A stretch of 55,998 bases of DNA from UBA3537 sp049889395 (GCA_049889395.1 JBMHDM010000014.1:1-55998), one strand, 5' to 3'; shown: positions 44,319 through 52,318, counted from the first letter of the stretch. Notes: generated by a model not told the origin, from the sequence alone. A program made the numbers and translations.

Positions 44319-44732
44319 ATTACAGTCGGAATTTAATCTAAACAAACTATATTCAGGTGTTTCAAAATATGCTTTACCTCCATCACATTCAAAAGCAATA
44401 GGAGTTACTAATTCATTGCCAAAATGTAAATCAACAGTCAGAACATTATTTTCAAATGTGTAAGGATTGGTTGTTGGTATATGATTTCCATCGTTTGCTA
44501 GAAAGGTTTCAAATAAAGATTGACAATCATTAGAAATTTCAGAAGTACAATAATAAGTATACCTTATCCCATTTTCATATAAATACATTGTATTAGCATC
44601 AGAAATATTTTCAGTTGGGGACCATATCCATTTACCCTCAATTGTGTAAGTTGGTAATGGACTGTCTTCCGAACTATCGACGCTACTACAAGCGAAGATG
44701 AATAAAGCAGAGAGTAAGAGTAGTTTTTTCAT
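44316..44732 (-). CDS. putative lipoprotein (138 aa)
   Basis: The lipoprotein signal MKKLLLLSALFIFACSSVDS is almost the same as that of the 42636-42968 gene. The mature part (IEGKWIWSPTENISDANTMY, later NVLTVDLHFGNELV) reads like a small lipocalin-like beta barrel, a common fold for Bacteroidota lipoproteins, but this is inferred from pattern only. Four cysteines in the mature part could form disulphides. It follows the 124-residue lipoprotein gene by 15 bp. Confidence 0.78.
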   Translation of the reverse strand: MKKLLLLSALFIFACSSVDSSEDSPLPTYTIEGKWIWSPTENISDANTMYLYENGIRYTYYCTSEISNDCQSLFETFLANDGNHIPTTNPYTFENNVLTVDLHFGNELVTPIAFECDGGKAYFETPEYSLFRLNSDCN

Positions 44733-44747
44733 TGTATTTAATTATTT

Positions 44748-45122
44748 TTAGTCTTTACTACCAGACCAAATTCCATTCATCATAGCACCTGAATTTACCC
44801 ACGTACCAATAACAGTATTTGAAGTTGCCTGCCCTTCAAATAAAGCACCAGTATCAACCGAACCAACAGTAATTGAAACATTACCATCGCTGGAGAATGT
44901 ACCACTTGCAGTGTAAGTATCGTTAAATGTTGTGGAAATAGCAACACCTATGATATTACCATTCTCATCAACAGTACCAGTCCAAGTACCATTGTCATCA
45001 CCAGAAAATGTTCCAGACCATTCGCCTTGGAACACTGAATTTGTAGCACTATTATTTAAATCATCCCCTCCACTGCAAGTAAAAAGTGTGAATGCAAGAG
45101 TTAATAAAAGTAATTTCTTCAT
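44748..45122 (-). CDS. putative lipoprotein (124 aa), beta-rich
   Basis: The lipoprotein signal MKKLLLLTLAFTLFTCSGGD gives lipidated Cys16. The mature part is rich in G, T, S and N with repeated strand patterns (GEWSGTFSGDDNGTWTGTVD, ASGTFSSDGNVSITVG, VIGTWVNSGAMMNGIWSG), a small beta barrel often seen in secreted Bacteroidota proteins. Function is unknown. It begins a leftward run of lipoprotein genes. Confidence 0.8.
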   Translation of the reverse strand: MKKLLLLTLAFTLFTCSGGDDLNNSATNSVFQGEWSGTFSGDDNGTWTGTVDENGNIIGVAISTTFNDTYTASGTFSSDGNVSITVGSVDTGALFEGQATSNTVIGTWVNSGAMMNGIWSGSKD

Positions 45123-45221
45123 AATTAAAATTTTTATTGATTGTATGATATTATAAAACTAACAAAAATATTCCAAAATATTAGTCCATGTTTAGTACTT
45201 GATAGCGCAGTAACTTTGGAA

Positions 45222-45271
45222 CAAAGCGTATTGAGAAAAGCAATAGTGCCAAATGAGCGCCAAGATTTTTA
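45222..45271 (+). repeat. 50-bp dispersed repeat, copy B
   Basis: Pairs with 42099-42148 (41 of 50 identical, same orientation). Confidence 0.75.
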
Positions 45272-45341
45272 GTATATTTGGCTTAGTTGTTTCTAAGTAC
45301 TGAAGTAAATTAGTTAGCTTTTCACAACTGGTTTGGAGCAC

Positions 45342-45366
45342 AAAAAAACCCCTCAATTAAGAAGGG
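45342..45366 (-). terminator. intrinsic terminator of the SPFH-channel operon
   Basis: Read on the minus strand, CCCTTC, loop TTAATT, GAGGGG (one mismatch) is followed by seven T. It lies about 100 bp downstream of the last gene of the 50101-45465 operon and points the right way to end it. Confidence 0.65.
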
Positions 45367-45373
45367 CTTTATG

Positions 45374-45401
45374 GGTGGAGCCAAGAGGAGTGAAGTCGAA
45401 C
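45374..45401 (-). other. tRNA 3'-end-like fragment
   Basis: On the minus strand the stretch reads GTTCGACT, four extra bases, then TCCTCTTGGCTCCA, which resembles a T-loop, the 3' strand of a T-stem and an acceptor 3' strand with a CCA-ready A. The rest of a tRNA is absent. It sits directly upstream of a minus-strand terminator, as a tRNA 3' end would. Confidence 0.35.
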
Positions 45402-45464
45402 TATTTTGGGGCGGATTTATATTTATTCTCGAAAATTCCCCTTACAGCATTAATAAATTAACTT

Positions 45465-46079
45465 TTAACCAATGAAATGTTTTAAAGTTGCTATCAAGCC
45501 AAACATGAGCGCCAACAAAAATATTAAAATTATAGTCCATCTTAAGTTCGGGCTATAAGCAAAGTATCGGGTTATTTTTTGGGTTACTGTATCCGTATTT
45601 TTCACTCCTATTTTTTTTTTGCAACGATTTGATAGATTAAGCCAAGCCTTTGATAAAAGTTGTGTATGACTTTCCTCTTCATCATCCCAAAAATTTGGTT
45701 TGTATTGTTTATAATTTTGTAGCGCTATTTCTAGTAATTCTTCTAACACTTTGGGATTAGATGGCAGGATGTAGGTGTTTAAAAATTTAGCTTGTACTCT
45801 TGTAATTTTTTGGATTGCTTGATCCTCGAGATCATCGTCCCAATCTTGCGATGGTTTTGTGCCAAAAATCTTATCAAAAGTTGATAGATTATTATTTTGA
45901 GCATCCAGTTTTAATTGCATTTTTTCGCGAACATTTTGTTCAATTGCCATTAGATCGCTCTGAAGCATTTTAATCGGGTGATTTTCATCTTGACTGCTGT
46001 ATATTGTAAGCTCTGCTCCACACCATTGACAAATGACATCAGTTTCTTCAACGGGATTTTTACATGTGTTACACTTCAT
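45465..46079 (-). CDS. zinc-ribbon protein with C-terminal membrane anchor
   Basis: The 204-residue protein opens with a zinc ribbon (MKCNTCKNP...ICQWCGAE, four cysteines in two CxxC pairs at residues 3-6 and 17-20). It continues with a charged helical region (about 35-165) and ends with one membrane helix (about 181-201, WTIILIFLLALMFGLIATL). It is therefore probably tail-anchored with the ribbon in the cytoplasm. It overlaps the ion-channel gene by 11 bp and is the last gene of the operon. Zinc-ribbon membrane proteins also accompany SPFH proteins in the Bacillus ydjFGHI operon, from established comparisons. Confidence 0.85.
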   Translation of the reverse strand: MKCNTCKNPVEETDVICQWCGAELTIYSSQDENHPIKMLQSDLMAIEQNVREKMQLKLDAQNNNLSTFDKIFGTKPSQDWDDDLEDQAIQKITRVQAKFLNTYILPSNPKVLEELLEIALQNYKQYKPNFWDDEEESHTQLLSKAWLNLSNRCKKKIGVKNTDTVTQKITRYFAYSPNLRWTIILIFLLALMFGLIATLKHFIG

Positions 46080-46872
46080 CCTGCACTTGTTTTAGTTCGC
46101 TAATTTCTGTTCTTAGTTGTCGTATTTCTTCATCTTGCTTGGCATTTTTATCGTTACTGTAAACGGAGTCGTAATTTTTAACGACAGCAGCAATTATGAT
46201 GTTGAGCAGGAAAAAGGCTGAGAATATCAACCATGACACAAAATAAATATTTACCACCCAAAAGGGTGCATCTGAGCTCAATAAATCGTAGCGAAGATCA
46301 GTCCAGTCTTCACCGGTTGTTACTCTAAACAATGAAAATAACGCTTCACCAACATTACCGAAAGGATCGAAAGTTTTGTTGTAGTTGTTAAGTATTTCTG
46401 TTTTACCTTTAAACAGAATTATTCCCACTAGAGCATAAAAATACATCAATATAATAAGTAAAGATATTATTCTAAAAAGAGCACCAAATGAATTTTTAAT
46501 GACTTTAAACATGGCAATAGTTTCCGGAAACACCTTTACCAACCTGATGATTCTTATCACTCTTACAATTCTGAAAGCTGTCAATAAGTCTGAATTTTCA
46601 AACAAGGTTTCTGGCACTAATGATACTAGAATTAGAACTAGATCAACTAGATTCCAAATACTTGTAAAAAAGGCAGAAATTGATTCTCGAGCAAACCATC
46701 TAAAAATAATTTCTATAACAAAAAGAACGATGCAGAAATCTTGAATCCAAGTGATGATTTCGGACTGAAAGGATTGCTCTACACCAATTAGAATACAATT
46801 AATAAGAATAATAAAGGCTACAACCCAATTAAAGCCCTGTGAACTAACTATTTTTTTAAAAAACGGACTCAT
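46069..46872 (-). CDS. voltage-gated-type ion channel (single-domain ion transporter)
   Basis: This is a six-helix channel subunit that should form tetramers in the inner membrane. S1 is near residues 14-31, S2 42-60, S3 72-86, and S4 98-113 with charges at every third position (Arg101, 104, 107, 110, Lys113). S5 is near 133-155, the pore loop 173-196 and S6 205-231, and a C-terminal coiled coil covers about 243-262. The pore motif is TTGEDW (185-190), where bacterial NaChBac-type sodium channels usually have TLESW. The sequence GEDW occurs in calcium-channel repeats, so selectivity is open. Its start follows the SPFH stop with no gap. Confidence 0.9.
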   Translation of the reverse strand: MSPFFKKIVSSQGFNWVVAFIILINCILIGVEQSFQSEIITWIQDFCIVLFVIEIIFRWFARESISAFFTSIWNLVDLVLILVSLVPETLFENSDLLTAFRIVRVIRIIRLVKVFPETIAMFKVIKNSFGALFRIISLLIILMYFYALVGIILFKGKTEILNNYNKTFDPFGNVGEALFSLFRVTTGEDWTDLRYDLLSSDAPFWVVNIYFVSWLIFSAFFLLNIIIAAVVKNYDSVYSNDKNAKQDEEIRQLRTEISELKQVQDEV

Positions 46873-48180
46873 CTATGTCTTCAGTTTGTTGCCGCAGTTT
46901 GAACAAAACTTAGATTCAGGTGGGCATTGATTACCACAAACACAATTCACGGGAAGAACGTGCTCGCAAGCATGACATATTGTTGCGCTAGCTTCTAGGT
47001 CTTCCTTACAGTTTGGACAAGGATTATATGCATCACCACAGCTTGGGCAGAATTTATATTGTGATGAAAATTTTGTTTCACACTTATCACAAGTTATATC
47101 AGGAATTATGGTTTCTTTTTGTAAGGCTTTGGGCACTTCTTGTTTCGTACCACATGCAGAGCAAAACATACTGTTGGCTAGTAATAAGGCGCTACACTGA
47201 ATACAAGGCTTTTGAGATTCATTAAAGCCACTGGTATTCATTTGGTTTTGAACCATACCACCAACTTGATTTGCCAATGGCATAGCCATTCCAAGTCCTA
47301 CCATGGTTCCTAGAATTCCAGAAGTTCCAGAACCGTCTCCGCCTTCACCGCCACCAATATTGGTTGCTGCTGCCTCAGTCGTATCAAAGGTTCTTTCAAC
47401 TTTATAAACATTAAGTTGTTCGGCCCGACGCTTAAGACGCAGCTTTTCTTCCATGTCTTCAGACATGATGCGGTGAAAGTCTTCAACAATTTTCTTTACT
47501 TTTGGATCTTCGTCAACGACCGCAATGCCTTCTACGCTAAATAGATCCATTTGTATACCATAATTGGTTAAGGCTTGTTCAATATTGGGTTGAATGCTGT
47601 TACTAAGCTCCTTGACCATGTATTCCAGTTCCAATGGTCCTAACTCTAGTTCTTTTGACAGTTTCCAGATAGCATCTTTTGTGGACTCTGTTATGATGCC
47701 TCTAAACATATTTTGCAATCCTGATTGGTCGTAGGTTTTAGTTACCCCAACCAATTGGGTAAGAAATAACCGTGAATTAATAACTTTAAGCGAATAGCTT
47801 CCTCTACAAGTTATTGGGATGGGGACTTTAAAACTAGGTTCAATGAGATTAAATGGAATTAATCCCCACTTTGCATCTTGTGATACGGCTTTATTGACAT
47901 AAAAAACTTCAGCAGTAAATGGACTGTCGCCTCCAAAGAAACCGCCGATTAAGTCGGCCAGATAAGGTAAGTTATAACTTGTCAAGGTATGTGTGCCAGG
48001 ACCAAAAGCATCAAGAAGTTTACCCCCTTTGAACATAAAGGCCTCTTGACTTTCATTGACCACCAGCTGTGTGCCAATTCTGAGTTGATTTTCACGCTTA
48101 GAATTTCCCTGTTTTGGAGTCCATTTCCAAACTAATTCATCGTTTGGCCCTTCATATTTTAATACATCAATTATTGCCAT
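46873..48180 (-). CDS. SPFH/band-7 protein with C-terminal zinc ribbons (YdjI-like)
   Basis: Residues 1-270 form an SPFH (virion-core-protein-like) domain typical of Bacillus YdjI, with GTQLVVNESQEAFMFKGG, FGPGTHTL and FSVEGIAVVDEDPKVKKI. A glycine-rich hydrophobic linker (about 280-320) leads to four zinc ribbons. Their CxxC pairs are CIQC/CSAC, CDKC/CPSC, CPNC/CHAC and CVCGNQC/CSNC. SPFH proteins assemble at membranes and often organise partners, including ion channels in eukaryotes (stomatin group). It starts 4 bp after the lipoprotein stop and abuts the channel gene. No signal peptide is seen, so it faces the cytoplasm. Confidence 0.92.
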   Translation of the reverse strand: MAIIDVLKYEGPNDELVWKWTPKQGNSKRENQLRIGTQLVVNESQEAFMFKGGKLLDAFGPGTHTLTSYNLPYLADLIGGFFGGDSPFTAEVFYVNKAVSQDAKWGLIPFNLIEPSFKVPIPITCRGSYSLKVINSRLFLTQLVGVTKTYDQSGLQNMFRGIITESTKDAIWKLSKELELGPLELEYMVKELSNSIQPNIEQALTNYGIQMDLFSVEGIAVVDEDPKVKKIVEDFHRIMSEDMEEKLRLKRRAEQLNVYKVERTFDTTEAAATNIGGGEGGDGSGTSGILGTMVGLGMAMPLANQVGGMVQNQMNTSGFNESQKPCIQCSALLLANSMFCSACGTKQEVPKALQKETIIPDITCDKCETKFSSQYKFCPSCGDAYNPCPNCKEDLEASATICHACEHVLPVNCVCGNQCPPESKFCSNCGNKLKT

Positions 48181-48184
48181 ATTT

Positions 48185-50101
48185 CTATTTTTTTGGTATT
48201 GGAATATTCAAACTTCCTTGGTTAGTCACCAATAAGATATCTTTTAGTTCATCAATTTTTTTTCGAGTTCTAAACTTATAAACCAATTGATTGCCATCGA
48301 CTAACTTCTCCGAAGGTCTGATAGGGTTTATAGAATTAATATTATTAATGGTTACGTAAGGATCAAATTCAATGATTTTTTTGGTTATAGAAAATGTAAT
48401 ATCGTTGTAAACATAACCCCTATCGACTAGAACTTTAGCTTGATTGAGTTCTTGCAGCATTTCACTCGAAAAATTGGTGTTTTCAATTCCATATTTATTG
48501 AAATTCTCTTGAGCTTCTTTGAATTTAAAGCCCTCCTCATCAATCCAAGATACGATGTCATCGGTAATGATGACCCCTCTTACCCGCACAATATCTTCAG
48601 GAACTTCTTTTTCGCTATCCAGCCACTTGTAATCAACCACTAGAGGTTCATCAAATTTTTTCTCAGTAAACGCATCTAGATTGTTCAGAGCATCTGGAAC
48701 TCTGAATACTTGATAGCTATCTTTGTAAGTGTCTGTAAAGTGAATACATAAAAACAATCGTACATTTTCAATAAAGCGGTCAGAGTTATTGATCATTTTA
48801 ACACGTAATGAATTTTTCGGGTCAATTATTGAACCTTTTGAAACTTCAATATCAACAAAGGGATGCTCTACAAACATTTTTGAAAATATATCAGTCAAAT
48901 ATTTGTTGCAAAAATTTAAGTCCCCAGGGAGATAGTCTTGAACCACTTGGTTGCCACGTCTAAAGAAGTGACGCTTTATTTCTTCAAGTGCTTTGTTTGT
49001 GTTTCCCAAATCGTTGTGGATTATTGCCTTTTGAAAATTAGGACTGAAATTTCCAAAACCTTCCATCATACTCATGTACGATTTTGAAATAAATTCAGAT
49101 TCAACCGATCTAAATATTGAACTCCGTATATTGAAAATATTTGTAAGATCAAGTAATTCCTCGGCTTGTTTGGGATATAATATTGAGGCTTCATCAAATG
49201 AGGTCATTGCGGACTCAATGTCTCCCTTTTTGTACTCAAACATCCCTTTTAGAATAAAGGCTGGTGCTGTTGATTTAGGAAAGTTATTAAAGTAATTATC
49301 CAATAAGTTTTGAATTTCTACATTATCTGAAAATTGGCCTTCAGAATTCCCTGTATTAATATTATTTAACTTCAATAAAGAAAAACCTTTCAATAAAGTT
49401 GCCTCTCGATCTGTTGATGATATTTTTAGAGCCTCTTCAGAAAACTCTTGGACTTTCTTGTAATTGGAGTTGTACAAAGAAATATAGGCTTGGTCTCTTT
49501 GAGCACAAAGCTTATCCCACTTTGTCATGTATTTTAAAAATATCGGACTAGAGAACTTAATATACTCTAAGTATTTATTTTTAACCTTATTAATTCTTTT
49601 GGTAATCTCAACCTCCTTCTCGTATCTTGCACCAGCAGTATTAAGCGCATCAGTACCTGCTTTTACTAAATTAAGTCCACCATTAACAACATCGCCAGAA
49701 TATATTTGCAACCCAGACGCAACAGCAACCCCTGTTATACTTCCAAAATCAGAAAAAGCAGTCCAAATAGATTCATTAATTTCTTTTTCAATCTCGGTGT
49801 CATATAAATCGTCCAAAATTGGAACTAATTTTATAAAACATTCCACAACCTCTGGTGCTACACCGCTCATATCAAATTTATAGAGATACTCTTTATACTC
49901 GTTAACATCTCTAACGTTTTTTATGGCCTCATTTAAAACAAAGATGGTTTTAATAGTTGCCTCTAAATTTATCGACTTTGCATTTTCCTCTTTTACTTTG
50001 TTTAATCGCTCATTCAATGCATTGTCTGTGTTATTACTTTTAGTTTCACTGTCACAAGCAACTAGGGTTACAATAAAAAGAGCCCAAATATATTTTTTCA
50101 T
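48185..50101 (-). CDS. large TPR-like lipoprotein (638 aa)
   Basis: The lipoprotein signal ends LVTLVACDS (Cys16). A helical N-terminal region (20-110) precedes a glycine-containing mildly hydrophobic stretch (about 120-160, DFGSITGVAVASGLQIYSGD). TPR-like helical pairs follow (about 205-390, with REATLLKGFSLLKLNN and APAFILKGMFEYKKGDIESA), then a beta-rich part (about 420-500) containing LRVKMINNSDRFIENVRLFL and a C-terminal domain. No named family is recognised beyond the repeats. It leads the operon and would place a large scaffold in the periplasm or outer envelope, opposite the cytoplasmic SPFH/zinc-ribbon proteins. Confidence 0.85.
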   Translation of the reverse strand: MKKYIWALFIVTLVACDSETKSNNTDNALNERLNKVKEENAKSINLEATIKTIFVLNEAIKNVRDVNEYKEYLYKFDMSGVAPEVVECFIKLVPILDDLYDTEIEKEINESIWTAFSDFGSITGVAVASGLQIYSGDVVNGGLNLVKAGTDALNTAGARYEKEVEITKRINKVKNKYLEYIKFSSPIFLKYMTKWDKLCAQRDQAYISLYNSNYKKVQEFSEEALKISSTDREATLLKGFSLLKLNNINTGNSEGQFSDNVEIQNLLDNYFNNFPKSTAPAFILKGMFEYKKGDIESAMTSFDEASILYPKQAEELLDLTNIFNIRSSIFRSVESEFISKSYMSMMEGFGNFSPNFQKAIIHNDLGNTNKALEEIKRHFFRRGNQVVQDYLPGDLNFCNKYLTDIFSKMFVEHPFVDIEVSKGSIIDPKNSLRVKMINNSDRFIENVRLFLCIHFTDTYKDSYQVFRVPDALNNLDAFTEKKFDEPLVVDYKWLDSEKEVPEDIVRVRGVIITDDIVSWIDEEGFKFKEAQENFNKYGIENTNFSSEMLQELNQAKVLVDRGYVYNDITFSITKKIIEFDPYVTINNINSINPIRPSEKLVDGNQLVYKFRTRKKIDELKDILLVTNQGSLNIPIPKK

Positions 50102-50145
50102 AGTCTGTATTTTTTAAACTAATTTAATTTAATTGATAAAAAATA

Positions 50146-50165
50146 TTTGTACATATTTTGTACAT
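50146..50165. promoter_or_regulatory. paired TGTACA boxes in a divergent promoter region
   Basis: TTTGTACAT occurs twice (50146-50154 and 50157-50165), 11 bp apart start to start, about one helical turn. Each contains the palindrome TGTACA. The 71-bp region lies between the divergent lipoprotein and HTH-like genes, so the boxes are a candidate operator for both. Confidence 0.5.
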
Positions 50166-50172
50166 TTATGTC

Positions 50173-51420
50173 ATGATAAATAATTTAAAGATAATTACCC
50201 AAAAAAAAGCAGGGTTTAAAATTTCCAATTATAACACTTCAAAACGGTTAAGTGACACCGTTTACATTGAAACCGGTATTGAGGTGAGTTATAATACGCT
50301 CAGGCGATTTTTTGGCGTTGTTAAGTCTGTGAAGCCTAGTAATCATACTCTCAATGCGCTGGCTATTTTCAATGGTTTTAACGACTATAATGATTTTGTT
50401 ATAAATTATAATCTGAAAAACAAATGGAAGCAAGACTTTGAACTCGCAGATTTATATAATCAATCAAACACTCATATTTTAACGTATATTAATGACAATC
50501 TACACGTAAAACGACAGTTTATTCAAAAATTAGTTCAAATTGTTAGAGAGCTAGTTTTGGTTAGAAATTTTGCTTTACTCAATCAGATATTTAGTTTACC
50601 AAAAATGGTATTTAAAGAATTTAATTTTGATGATGTGGCGTATTTTGGAAATTGTGTAGGGCCTATTGTTAAAACCATTGACATTGAATCTTTGGAGGCT
50701 CAATCTTTTTTTGCAAATGATAACTTTATTGATTTAGTTCTTTGCATATATGTGGATTATAATAATTTGAGTGGTCATTATGGTAATTGCCTAAAGTTTA
50801 TTAAAAACCAAAGTAAAAGAAAAGATATAATACAGTTTTCAAAAGCTGTTTTGAATTTAAATATTTATTTAAGCAACAAAAAAAGCAAATTATATCTGGT
50901 AGCTAATGATAACAAATATCATCCTATTTTACAGAGTAGAATTATGTCTCAATCGCTGTTCTCAGAATCTTCAGGTTGTATTTCAATTTTGGAGAGCTAT
51001 GATAGTAATCTTAAACACAGCGATAAAATGAATATTGATTATTATTTTGAAATTATTACCACTGCTTTAGTGACTCAAAATTTTGAAGTTATGACTTGGA
51101 TTTCTAAGCGATTTGAATACAGAACGGATTATAAAAATTTTTACAAATTTGAGCATCATGAACACTATACGCTCATGCTGCTAGTTTTATTAAATTACAA
51201 GAAGGATGTAAAAAAATTAAACCTGTGGTTAAAATCTGTGTCGTTTAATAATTTTTATCGTCCTTATTCAATATTGTTGATGCAGTATGTTCACATACTA
51301 AAATATCATATATCCAAAACTAACAAAGACATTCATAAAACAAATTACATGGAAGTTGCTATAAGTTTTTATCCAGAATTTTTCACAGAGGATTATCTAT
51401 TAAATTATTTCAAACCATGA
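50173..51420 (+). CDS. HTH-like N-terminal, helical-repeat protein (possible regulator)
   Basis: The 415-residue protein starts at ATG 50173; a TTG at 50158 is in frame but less likely. Residues 20-75 (TSKRLSDTVYIETGIEVSYN to NGFNDYNDF) resemble the HTH-like start of a Bacteroidota group, in which a LSNxI-type helix is followed by a SxxTLxRFF recognition segment and NTLNALAxFxGFxDYxxF. The rest is helical, probably TPR-like or ARM-like. There is no signal peptide or membrane helix. Its divergence from the SPFH operon suggests it regulates that operon; this is an inference. It overlaps the EamA gene by 4 bp. Confidence 0.75.
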   Translation: MINNLKIITQKKAGFKISNYNTSKRLSDTVYIETGIEVSYNTLRRFFGVVKSVKPSNHTLNALAIFNGFNDYNDFVINYNLKNKWKQDFELADLYNQSNTHILTYINDNLHVKRQFIQKLVQIVRELVLVRNFALLNQIFSLPKMVFKEFNFDDVAYFGNCVGPIVKTIDIESLEAQSFFANDNFIDLVLCIYVDYNNLSGHYGNCLKFIKNQSKRKDIIQFSKAVLNLNIYLSNKKSKLYLVANDNKYHPILQSRIMSQSLFSESSGCISILESYDSNLKHSDKMNIDYYFEIITTALVTQNFEVMTWISKRFEYRTDYKNFYKFEHHEHYTLMLLVLLNYKKDVKKLNLWLKSVSFNNFYRPYSILLMQYVHILKYHISKTNKDIHKTNYMEVAISFYPEFFTEDYLLNYFKP

Positions 51421-52250
51421 TTACAGCTATATTAGGGGTAATGTGTTTTGGGATTGCAGATGCTTTATGGCGCCCAAACGTCCTTAGGTACGGATATTTA
51501 AAGGTATTATTACACCGCACATTACTGACAACAGTTTTATTGGCCGGCTTCTTTTTTTTAAATCATAACAATCAACATTATGATCTCTCCATGGTATGTG
51601 TTGCTATTTTAAGTGGGGGAATTGCAGGTGCCGGTCTTTATTTTTTAGTGAAGGCCTTCCAAACAGAATCAACATCAAACATACTTTTTTTGAATATCAT
51701 CACATTACTCGTATCTCAACTATCGTCATTACTGTTATTTGATGATTCTCTTGATTGGCCTTTATATTTGACTCAGATATCACTTTCGGTATTGGCTGTA
51801 TTGTGTTTCAATCAATTTAAATTAAAAATTAGAAAAGGATTACAATTTGGTGTATTGGCTAGCATTTGTTTTGGAGTTGCTTATCCACTAGCAGGAGTAC
51901 CGATTCAAAGTATAGGCCATAGTGTAACGATTTTTTGCCAGGAATTAGTGATCCTTTGCGGGTTTCTAGTATTGAGTTATTTTAAAAAAACTCTGGTTAT
52001 AGATTTCAAAATATATTCTGATTTTAAAATTATTGCTTTGAGTATTTTATCTACAATTGCTGTGATTTTATTTTTTTACAGCTATACTTTAATAGAGGTT
52101 TATAAGGTGAATTTAATATCTAACTTTCACCCCGTTGGTGGACTACTAGTTTCAATGGTATTTTTTAGAGAGAGATTATCCTTTTTTCAATGGTCCGGCG
52201 TGGTTGTTTCTTTGCTTACTTGTATTTTAATTTCTGGCTATAATTTCTAA
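51417..52250 (+). CDS. EamA/DMT-family transporter
   Basis: This hydrophobic protein of 277 residues has about ten predicted membrane helices arranged as two EamA repeats. The first repeat begins ITAILGVMCFGIADALWRPN, and the second ends with NLISNFHPVGGLLVSMVFFRERLSFFQWSGVV, the typical DMT signature. Members export or import small metabolites; the substrate is unknown. The ATG overlaps the regulator-like gene's stop (ATGA), so translation is coupled. Confidence 0.88.
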   Translation: MITAILGVMCFGIADALWRPNVLRYGYLKVLLHRTLLTTVLLAGFFFLNHNNQHYDLSMVCVAILSGGIAGAGLYFLVKAFQTESTSNILFLNIITLLVSQLSSLLLFDDSLDWPLYLTQISLSVLAVLCFNQFKLKIRKGLQFGVLASICFGVAYPLAGVPIQSIGHSVTIFCQELVILCGFLVLSYFKKTLVIDFKIYSDFKIIALSILSTIAVILFFYSYTLIEVYKVNLISNFHPVGGLLVSMVFFRERLSFFQWSGVVVSLLTCILISGYNF

Positions 52251-52279
52251 AGAAATTCATTAAAAATATCTGTAAAAAA

Positions 52280-52312
52280 TATCCCCTAAAATAAAATTTA
52301 TTTTAGGGGATA
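52280..52312. terminator. long perfect inverted repeat, likely terminator of the EamA unit
   Basis: TATCCCCTAAAATAAA is followed one base later by its exact reverse complement. The 16-bp stem lies about 30 bp after the EamA stop. It lacks a strong T-run on the right, so it may act as a terminator, an mRNA-stabilising hairpin or both. Confidence 0.6.
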
Positions 52313-52318
52313 ATGCCG

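Larger units (their letters stand above)
45123..45464. other. gene-free stretch of 342 bp with repeat, terminator and tRNA-like fragment
   Basis: No credible gene is present. From left to right it holds an AT-rich leader of the lipoprotein gene, repeat copy B (45222-45271), a short inverted repeat GCCAAAT/ATTTGGC (45248-45254 and 45276-45282), a minus-strand terminator (45342-45366) and a tRNA 3'-end-like fragment (45374-45401). Confidence 0.7.

Noticed and set aside
45374..45401. A complete tRNA gene
   Set aside because: Only a T-arm and acceptor-like 3' end can be read, with a 4-base insertion; no anticodon or D-arm is found upstream.
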